DNA of 64,000 bases, taken from Rufibacter sp. LB8. GTDB taxonomy: Bacteria; Bacteroidota; Bacteroidia; Cytophagales; Hymenobacteraceae. Each line of letters begins with the position of its first letter. Within the stretch, counting starts at the first letter, position 1. Under the pieces are notes generated by a model that was not told the DNA's origin, searched no databases, and saw only the letters and a list, made by a program, of their open reading frames with translations. The stretch spans positions 4,465,001 to 4,529,000 of the forward strand of contig NZ_JADALJ010000001.1 in assembly GCF_014876185.1 (NCBI RefSeq). Reading direction: 5' to 3'. The position numbers and the translations under genes are program-made. Positions 58,080-64,000 of the stretch are shown piece after piece.

Positions 58080-60785
58080 ATGCCAAAAAAGACAATTTAC
58101 TGGCTTTGTGGGGCGGTGGTGCTGGTGGCGCTGGGCTTCTATGGGTTTTCTAAGTGGACCGAGGCGCGCCAAAAGGTGAACCTCTGGACCCTGGTGCCCG
58201 ACGATGCCGTTTTTGTGGTGGAAACCAACAACGCGCCCCGGTTTGTGGACCAGCTGCAGCAGTCAGATTTGTGGGCCTCGGTGTCCAGAATGCCCTTTGT
58301 CCTGCGCCTGGAAGACCAACTGGCCTTGCTAGACAGCCTGTCCACCACCAGAACTCAACTCCGCAACTTCCTCACCAAAAAGAATATTCTGGTGTCTCTG
58401 CACGTGATGGGCCGCTCAGAACCAGAACTCATTTATTATGTGCCCGTGAGCACGGTGGCCGAGCACCGCTACGTAAGAACGCTCATGGAAAACGTGGGCA
58501 AGGCCGGCGAGTTCAGGCAGGAAGTACGCGACTACCAGGGCGTGCAGATCACCGATGTCATTCATAAGACCAACAAAGACAACCTCTCGTTTTTCAGTTA
58601 TCATAACAACCTGATCATCAGTCCCAGTCCGGTGCTGGTGGAGGAGATTGTGCGCAAGATTAACCGCGGGCAGCTGGAGTCGCCGGCCAAGGAATACAAG
58701 AACACCAATTACCTTACGCAGGCAGACGTGTTCGCCAATGTGTTCATCAATTACCGGCACCTGCCAGATTTGCTGGGCGTGTTTTTGAAGAAAGATCTGC
58801 TGGATGACGTGAACCTGCTCAGTAGCCTGTGCCGCAATAGTATGCTGGAACTCAAACTGCAGAATAATCGCCTCTTTTTAAACGGCTTCTCTAACCCAGA
58901 AACCGTGGAAGGTTCTTTGTTCAGCCGTTTGCAGGACCACAGCGCCAAAAGCTTTAAGGTGCGCGAGTTCATGCCTAACCGGGCGGCGGTGGTGCTGCAC
59001 TTGGGCCTGAACCAGATGGGCGCGCTTAGGCAGGAACCGGGCAAGGTGAACGCGGCGTTTGTAGACACGCTGGCCAATTCGTTCTCAGGGGAGCTGGCCT
59101 TGTGCTACCTGGAGTCACATGATGTCCGGTCATCGCCGGAGAAAATCTTGTTTGCGCAGGCCTCCAACCCAGCCTACACCCAGTCATTGCTTAACCGGCT
59201 GCAGCCAAACCCCACCGGCGGCACCTCAGAAAAACACGGCACCCGCACCATCAGGCTGCTCAATGCCAAGGAACTTCCCCAGCAATTGTTCGGGGATGCC
59301 TTCAAGGGGTTTGAGCAGATTTACTACACCACGCTGGTAGATTATATTCTGTTCACCGATGACGTGGCCACCATGCGCGCGCTGCTCAATGACGTGGAAG
59401 CCGGCAACGTGTGGAGCAAGTCCAAGGCGCTGCAGCCGTTGCTGGAGGAGATGCAGCAGGAAGACAACGTGGGCCTTTTCATTAACACGGCCAACGCCTG
59501 GAACCTGCTGGTGCGGGCCATGAATCCGCAGAAAGGAGTGAGTTTGCAGGGCAATTCGTCTATTTTCAAGAAATTCAACTACTTCAGTTTCCAGTTCAGC
59601 GCCGCCGAAAACCAGTACTACACCAGCATCTTGCTGCGCCACCAGGAAGAATCTACCGTGAAAGAGGCGCTGGCGCGCGAAGGCATCAGGCAGGAAGATG
59701 TGTTCAATCTTAAAAAACAGGTGCTCAACGGTCCGTTCCTCACGCAATACCCCATTGACAATTCTGAGGAAGTGGTGGTGCAGGATTCGGCGCTGGTCTT
59801 GCAGGGCCTGGCCGCCAACCTGAACAAACGCAACTGGACCGACACGCTCTCGGCGCGCGTGGTGGGGCCGGTGCTGCAGCTGCCCTACGGCGAAGACAAG
59901 CGCCTGAAATATTTCTTCGCCACGGCCAACAGCATCTACGGCATTGACAAAAATGGGCGCGACATTGATAATTTCCCGTTCACGCTAGGCGATTCCTTGC
60001 TCTTGCAGCGCCTCACCATGTTTGACTATGACCGCAACGGTACGTACAAGCTGGCCGTGGATGATGCGCTGGGCAACCTCTTCATCCTAGACATGCAGGG
60101 CACATTGCAACCGGGCTTCAACCCCTTACGGCTGGACGGCCGACTGGCCGCGCCGCCCCAGCATTTCAAGGTCAACGGCCGGAACGTGCTGCTGGTGGTG
60201 CTGGAGAACGGCTACATTTATGCGCTGGGCGAGCAGGGCGACCCGTACCCGGGCTTCCCCATTAACCTGAACACCACGCTCAAGTCGGGTCTTTTCTCTA
60301 AGTTGGGCATCTCGTTCAGGCGGTCACAGTTCACCACGGTCACGCAGGGCGGTGAGGTGGTCACCTTTGATTTGACCGGCGAAATTGTGCAGCGTGAGCA
60401 GATGCTCAGGCCGCACAAGCGCAGCTCATTTGAGATGATCCCCGAAGCCTCTGGCAAGTCGTTTATCATTGCGCGCTCAGACCCGGGCCGCGTGGCGCTG
60501 TTCAGCCAGGACCAGAAACTGCTGCTAGATAGGCGATTTGTGACTTCGTCTAAGAAAGTGGTGCAGTATTTCCATTTTGGGGGAGACCGCAAGTTGTATG
60601 TGATCACGGAGACCGGACCGCGCAAAGCCTACGTGTTTGACGTGCAGGCCAAGCCGCTGGGGGAGGAGCCCATCAATGCCAGCTACCCAGTGAGCGTGCG
60701 GTTCAACGAAGTGGAAAACCAGTACATTCTCTTTGCAGCCTACAACAACCTAGTGCAGAAAATCACCCTGCAGGGAAGAGATTAA
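58080..60785 (+). CDS. Large DUF3352-like membrane-anchored protein
   Basis: 901 residues. One N-terminal membrane anchor (LCGAVVLVALGFYGFS, about 9-24) is followed by an extracytoplasmic region starting VPDDAVFVVETNN, the DUF3352-type opening. About 30-580 is a mixed alpha/beta domain. About 590-890 contains repeated strands with DYDRNGTYKLAVDDALGN, NVLLVVLENGYIYALGEQG and FDLTGEIV-type blades, suggesting a beta-propeller. No enzyme signature was found. It is a conserved-looking Bacteroidota periplasmic protein of unknown function, with palindromes at its 3' side. Confidence 0.72.
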   Translation: MPKKTIYWLCGAVVLVALGFYGFSKWTEARQKVNLWTLVPDDAVFVVETNNAPRFVDQLQQSDLWASVSRMPFVLRLEDQLALLDSLSTTRTQLRNFLTKKNILVSLHVMGRSEPELIYYVPVSTVAEHRYVRTLMENVGKAGEFRQEVRDYQGVQITDVIHKTNKDNLSFFSYHNNLIISPSPVLVEEIVRKINRGQLESPAKEYKNTNYLTQADVFANVFINYRHLPDLLGVFLKKDLLDDVNLLSSLCRNSMLELKLQNNRLFLNGFSNPETVEGSLFSRLQDHSAKSFKVREFMPNRAAVVLHLGLNQMGALRQEPGKVNAAFVDTLANSFSGELALCYLESHDVRSSPEKILFAQASNPAYTQSLLNRLQPNPTGGTSEKHGTRTIRLLNAKELPQQLFGDAFKGFEQIYYTTLVDYILFTDDVATMRALLNDVEAGNVWSKSKALQPLLEEMQQEDNVGLFINTANAWNLLVRAMNPQKGVSLQGNSSIFKKFNYFSFQFSAAENQYYTSILLRHQEESTVKEALAREGIRQEDVFNLKKQVLNGPFLTQYPIDNSEEVVVQDSALVLQGLAANLNKRNWTDTLSARVVGPVLQLPYGEDKRLKYFFATANSIYGIDKNGRDIDNFPFTLGDSLLLQRLTMFDYDRNGTYKLAVDDALGNLFILDMQGTLQPGFNPLRLDGRLAAPPQHFKVNGRNVLLVVLENGYIYALGEQGDPYPGFPINLNTTLKSGLFSKLGISFRRSQFTTVTQGGEVVTFDLTGEIVQREQMLRPHKRSSFEMIPEASGKSFIIARSDPGRVALFSQDQKLLLDRRFVTSSKKVVQYFHFGGDRKLYVITETGPRKAYVFDVQAKPLGEEPINASYPVSVRFNEVENQYILFAAYNNLVQKITLQGRD

Positions 60786-60794
60786 GCTTTTGTA

Positions 60795-60838
60795 TTTCCG
60801 TTTTCGGCCTCATTTCTGGAAATGAAGCCGAAAACGAG
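60795..60838. repeat. Palindrome copy after the 901-residue protein gene
   Basis: TTCCGTTTTCGGCCTCATTTC and AATGAAGCCGAAAACGAGAA. Confidence 0.85.
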
Positions 60839-60879
60839 AAGTGATAAAGAAGTTTAAACAAATCCTTCCAGTCGCTTTC

Positions 60880-60985
60880 GGATTTTTCTATCTATTCGCT
60901 CCTCAGAAAAAACCTTAAATCCCCACTTAATTCGCTATTTCGGATTTATCAATCCCGAACAGCCTGAATCCCGGACAGCGTGACA
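60880..60985. repeat. Degenerate GGATT/AATCC hairpin cluster
   Basis: TTTCGGATTT, TTAAATCCCC, TTTCGGATTTATCAATCCCG and GAATCCCGG motifs recall 468-595. Confidence 0.5.
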
Positions 60986-61009
60986 GCACAAACAGTGTGG
61001 TTTTCTGAT

Positions 61010-61053
61010 TTTCCGTTTTTGGGCTCATTTTCAGAATTGAGCCTGAAAACGGT
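61010..61053. repeat. Palindrome copy upstream of yceI
   Basis: TTCCGTTTTTGGGCTCATTTT and AATTGAGCCTGAAAACGG. Confidence 0.83.
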
Positions 61054-61157
61054 AGGAAACAGAGGGCAGTCATCGAAATCCTTCCTCAATCAATTTTCCT
61101 TTAAACTGGAACAAAAAATATTTTTTCCACAACATATGTATATACAATAAATGTTTA

Positions 61158-61165
61158 TACATTTG
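61158..61165 (+). promoter_or_regulatory. -7 box for yceI
   Basis: TACATTTG, 29 bases before the ATG, set in a very AT-rich TATATACAATAAATG context. Confidence 0.5.
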
Positions 61166-61194
61166 CATCATCAAAACATTAAACACTCAAAGAC

Positions 61195-61788
61195 ATGAAA
61201 TTTAGAAACACAGTTTTAGCGGTAGTATTGGCCATGGTGACCTTCGGGTTTGCGGGCAAAGGTGTTGACTACAAAGTGGTGAAAAACCAATCTAAAGTAG
61301 CCTGGACAGGTTCTAAAGTAACCGGCGAGCACGCAGGCTTGATTAGCGTGGCAGACGGCAAATTGACCTCAGACGGGAAAAACATTTTGGGTGGAACCTT
61401 CACCATTGACATGTCTTCTATCACCGTTACAGACATCACCGATGCCAAGATGAACCAGAACCTGGTGGGTCACCTGAAGTCAGATGATTTCTTCGGGACT
61501 GCCAAATACCAGACTTCTACCTTGGCCATCACCAAAGTGACGCCTACCAAAACCAAAGGCCAATATGTGGTGAAAGGTGATTTGACCATCAAAGGCATTA
61601 AGAACGCCATTGAGTTCCCGGCCACCATCACGCACGTGGGCAACCAAATCAAAGCCAAAGCCAACATCAAAGTAGACAGAACCAAATATGACATCAAATA
61701 CGGTTCAGGTTCTTTCTTTGACAACCTGGGCGACAAAGCCATCAACAATGACTTTGTGTTGGCCGTTGACCTGGTAGCCCAGAAATAA
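61195..61788 (+). CDS. YceI-family lipid-binding protein
   Basis: 197 residues with a signal peptide. The lipocalin-like barrel binds polyprenyl or similar lipids in relatives. YceI-type features include VVKNQSKVAWTGSKVTGEHAGLISV, FTIDMSSITVTDI, LVGHLKSDDFFGTAKYQT and KYDIKYGSGSFFDNLGDKAINNDF. Function in this organism is unknown. A near-perfect palindrome terminator follows. Confidence 0.92.
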   Translation: MKFRNTVLAVVLAMVTFGFAGKGVDYKVVKNQSKVAWTGSKVTGEHAGLISVADGKLTSDGKNILGGTFTIDMSSITVTDITDAKMNQNLVGHLKSDDFFGTAKYQTSTLAITKVTPTKTKGQYVVKGDLTIKGIKNAIEFPATITHVGNQIKAKANIKVDRTKYDIKYGSGSFFDNLGDKAINNDFVLAVDLVAQK

Positions 61789-61831
61789 GGCACCCAAACC
61801 TTCGGGTTTTAGCAAGTATTTCACCTAAGCA

Positions 61832-61888
61832 GAAAGTCCGTTTTGGGGCTCATTTTCAGAAATGAGCTCTAAAACGGACTTTTTTTGT
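61832..61888 (+). terminator. Palindrome copy acting as yceI terminator
   Basis: AAGTCCGTTTTGGGGCTC, then CTCTAAAACGGACTT plus seven T. The outer pair AAGTCCG/CGGACTT is copy-specific and the T run makes it a classic intrinsic terminator. Confidence 0.88.
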
Positions 61889-61950
61889 TTCGGCCTTTTA
61901 ATTAAAATAGAAAGTCTTGCGCCTTACATCTTGATACTTGTGTCTTTCAC

Positions 61951-63075
61951 TTAGTTGCTCCGGAGCCAGCCTTTTCTATAGAAATAATACACCATGCCCG
62001 TGACTACCAGGGCCATGACTACCAGCAAGGTCAGGTAGCCGTAGGGGTGGTAGAGTTCTGGCATGTTGAGCGGGTTGATGCCGCCGCGCGGGTTCTCACG
62101 GGAGAAGTTCATGCCGTAGAGCCCCACAATAAAACTCAGCGGAATGAAGATGGTGGAGATGATGGTGAGCACTTTCATGACCTCGTTCATGCGGTGGCTC
62201 ACGTTGGAGAGGTACAGGTCTGAGAGGCTGCTGGTCATCTCTTTGTAGTTGTCTACCAGGTCCATGAGCTGGATGGTGTGGTCATAGACGTCTTTGAAAT
62301 AAATCTCCAGTTCGTCGGGCACCAGGTCATCTTCCATGCGCATGAGCTCGTTGATCTTGTCGCGCTCCGGCCAGACAATGCGGCGCACTTTCACCACTTC
62401 GCGCTTGAGGTCCAGGATTTGGGAGAGCAAAGAACGGCTGGGGTTGTCAAAGAGGCAGTCTTCCAGTTCCTCAGCGTACTCGCCAATTCTGGCCATAGCC
62501 GGGAAGTAGTAGTCAGTGATGGTGTCCTGCACGGCGTACATGAGGTAGGAGATGGGCCGTTTTCTAATGCTACCTTTGCCTATGCGCAATCTTTCGCGCA
62601 GCGCCTCCAGGCAATCCACGTAATCGCTCTGCAAGGTGAGCACATAATTCGGGCCGGTGAACATAGACAATTGCCGGTCTTCCAGGCGGTGTTTGTCATT
62701 GAAGGTAATCATGCGCGACACAATGAACAACCGGCCGCTGTCTTCCTCCACCTTGGGGCGCTGGTAATCATTGAGCACGTCTTCCATCTGCAGCGGGTGA
62801 ATCTGGAAATCATCGCGCAGTTTTTCCAGCAGGCCTAAATCAGAATAGCCGCGCAGGTCAATCCAATGGTTCAGGTTGGGGTTGGCGGCCAGCGCTTCCT
62901 GCAAGGCCGTGTACGACGCACATTCCTGCTCCAGAAAAGACTCCTGGCTATACGACATCAAAAACAGGCGCGGCGGAAGGGCGGTTTCTGGCAAGGAGAG
63001 CGTGCCCGGGCGCTGCCCCACTTTGCGGGAAAGGGTGGAGGGCCTGAGCGGTTTGGGCGTGTGGTGATTGGTCAT
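61951..63075 (-). CDS. corA: CorA-type divalent cation transporter
   Basis: 374 residues from the ATG at 63075; the 57 upstream in-frame codons include translated palindrome (FSGSFLKMSPKTG). A large cytoplasmic N-domain leads to two C-terminal membrane segments with the YGMNF selectivity signature (VGLYGMNFSRENPRGG). Transports Mg2+, Co2+ or Ni2+. The cytoplasmic part has the expected LIMRMEDD... type helices (INELMRMEDDLVPDELEIYF). Confidence 0.95.
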   Translation of the reverse strand: MTNHHTPKPLRPSTLSRKVGQRPGTLSLPETALPPRLFLMSYSQESFLEQECASYTALQEALAANPNLNHWIDLRGYSDLGLLEKLRDDFQIHPLQMEDVLNDYQRPKVEEDSGRLFIVSRMITFNDKHRLEDRQLSMFTGPNYVLTLQSDYVDCLEALRERLRIGKGSIRKRPISYLMYAVQDTITDYYFPAMARIGEYAEELEDCLFDNPSRSLLSQILDLKREVVKVRRIVWPERDKINELMRMEDDLVPDELEIYFKDVYDHTIQLMDLVDNYKEMTSSLSDLYLSNVSHRMNEVMKVLTIISTIFIPLSFIVGLYGMNFSRENPRGGINPLNMPELYHPYGYLTLLVVMALVVTGMVYYFYRKGWLRSN

Positions 63076-63187
63076 GCAGGCACGGTGGCTTGTTGATGAG
63101 TTGAGACTTTTACGTAGGCCCGTGAAAACGGTGGAGCGCGGGCGGTGGTTGCCGGTGCCCAGTACGTAACCCCGAAGTAAGGAAAGT

Positions 63188-63234
63188 TTTCCTGTTTTCG
63201 GGCTCATTTTCAGAAATGAGCCCGAAAACAGAAA
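63188..63234. repeat. Palindrome copy upstream of corA
   Basis: CCTGTTTTCGGGCTCATTTTC and AATGAGCCCGAAAACAG; outer pair CTG/CAG. Confidence 0.85.
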
Positions 63235-63283
63235 GCGCCAACCCAATTCTCAGGGTTTCTATGACGGAGTTTTAAGCGAAAAC

Positions 63284-63877
63284 CTATTGTTGAACCAGGC
63301 CGTGTTTCTCAAACAGCGCCTGTACCTGCGGCACCAGGCTGGTCCTTACTTCCACGGTGAGGCGGCAATCCAACTGAAAATCCTGCTGCAGCACGGGCAA
63401 ATCAAAGTCCTTGACCACGCGCATGATGTCGTTCATTTGTTCATAGCTGAATTGCACGGTGAGCAGGGCGGTTTCATGGCGTTCCTCTATCTGGGCCAGG
63501 GCCAAAGCTTCTGCGGTGGCGGTTTTGTAGGCATGGATCAATCCGCCCACGCCCAGTTTCACGCCCCCAAAGTACCGGATTACCACTACCAGCACGTTGC
63601 TCAGGCCCGCCGCCCGAATCTGACCCAAGATTGGATCCCCTGCTGAGTGATTGGGCTCGCCGTCATCATTGGCGCGGTAGGTGGCTTTGTCAGCGCCCAG
63701 CAGGTAGGCGTAACAGTGGTGCCGGGCATCAAAATACTCTTTGCGGAGGGCCTGCAGAATCTCTTTCACTTCTTCCTCAGAGCGCACCGCGTACGCCCTG
63801 GCAATGAACTTGCTGCCTTTCTCTTTGTACAAACCCTCTACCGGGGCGCGAAGGGTGCGGTAGGTGTCTTCTGCCAT
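63284..63877 (-). CDS. YigZ/IMPACT family protein
   Basis: 197 residues. The N-terminal IMPACT domain holds GLYKEKGSKFIARAYAV, DARHHCYAYLLG and DDGEPNHSAGDPILGQIRAAGLSNVLVVVIRYFGGVKLGVGGLI. The smaller C-terminal domain is ferredoxin-like. The family binds RNA or ribosomes and is implicated in translation or stress response; the biochemical activity is uncertain. Confidence 0.9.
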   Translation of the reverse strand: MAEDTYRTLRAPVEGLYKEKGSKFIARAYAVRSEEEVKEILQALRKEYFDARHHCYAYLLGADKATYRANDDGEPNHSAGDPILGQIRAAGLSNVLVVVIRYFGGVKLGVGGLIHAYKTATAEALALAQIEERHETALLTVQFSYEQMNDIMRVVKDFDLPVLQQDFQLDCRLTVEVRTSLVPQVQALFEKHGLVQQ

Positions 63878-63913
63878 GCCTGCGAAGGTACAATCAAAAA
63901 TGACTAGTCGCCA

Positions 63914-63962
63914 AAAGCCGTTTTCGGGCTCATTTCCAGACTGGAGCCCAAAAACGGCTTTA
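63914..63962. repeat. Palindrome copy at the window end
   Basis: AAAGCCGTTTTCGGGCTC and GAGCCCAAAAACGGCTTT; outer pairing AAGCCG/CGGCTT is specific to this copy. Confidence 0.85.
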
Positions 63963-64000
63963 GAAGGCCTGTTGAATTTCCTGGTACGAAAGCAAGACCA
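63960..64000 (-). CDS. Possible C-terminal end of a gene (cut by window edge)
   Basis: On the minus strand the last 12 codons before a TAA read VLLSYQEIQQAF and are open to the window edge. The position immediately behind a palindrome fits a gene end. Too short to identify. Confidence 0.3.
   Translation of the reverse strand, partial: VLLSYQEIQQAF

Larger units (their letters stand above)
60786..61194. other. 409-bp gap before yceI
   Basis: Two palindromes (60795-60838, 61010-61053), a degenerate GGATT/AATCC cluster (about 60880-60985) and the yceI promoter are visible. No gene is seen. Confidence 0.65.

Noticed and set aside
288-63962. Palindromes as a CRISPR array or attC sites
   Set aside because: Copies are dispersed singly, not in a regular array with spacers; no cas, integrase or attC core was seen.

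Overview
The window is chromosomal DNA of a Bacteroidota bacterium, most likely order Cytophagales, family Hymenobacteraceae (Rufibacter, Nibribacter or Pontibacter type). This family placement is inference. It rests on type IX secretion C-terminal sorting domains, SusC-like TonB receptors of the outer-membrane beta-barrel type, TAnnTTTG-type -7 promoter boxes, a Rho factor with a large low-complexity insert, and moderate G+C. No rRNA, tRNA, CRISPR array, prophage or intact insertion sequence was recognised.

Layout. 0-5 kb: the end of rnc, glutamine-dependent nadE, a T9SS cargo protein and a small HD hydrolase. 5-15 kb: three paralogous outer-membrane receptors plus a stand-alone carboxypeptidase-regulatory-like protein, all on the minus strand. 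15-25.7 kb: a secreted pentapeptide-repeat protein, a lipoprotein, surE, a large secreted pectinesterase, small unknowns and a 1100-residue BNR/sortilin-like protein. 25.8-31.1 kb: an accessory stretch with a RelE/ParE toxin-antitoxin pair bracketed by an 80-bp direct repeat, a secreted unknown, a RhuM-Fic/Doc protein, a PD-(D/E)XK nuclease-like protein, an M28 peptidase, and an AT-rich lipoprotein gene bracketed by a 27-bp inverted repeat. 31.2-37 kb: a GT9 glycosyltransferase, a monothiol glutaredoxin-like protein, serS and rho. 37-39.4 kb: an SDR oxidoreductase plus AraC regulator between rho and a decayed second copy of the rho 3' end. 39.4-46 kb: mepB-like, small exported proteins, a conserved uncharacterised gene pair, a UbiA-methyltransferase pair, LysM and GNAT proteins. 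46-51 kb: acetate uptake and activation (DUF485 protein, actP, acs) and rnhB. 51-64 kb: a CHASE3 histidine kinase with a single-domain response regulator, a TetR regulator, gcvT, comB-like, a MazG-like protein, dtd, a large DUF3352-like protein, yceI, corA and a YigZ/IMPACT protein.

The most striking feature is a family of about 40 dispersed imperfect palindromes of roughly 40 bp (arms CCGTTTTCGGGCTCATTT and AATGAGCCCGAAAACGG), one in nearly every intergenic gap. Many lie within a few tens of bases of a stop codon. The outermost bases differ between copies yet stay complementary within a copy, and one copy lies in frame inside nadE. They look like a REP/MITE-type family, many members of which may act as terminators or 3'-end stabilisers. 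At least three further dispersed repeat types occur, and two loci show gene blocks bracketed by duplicated flanks.
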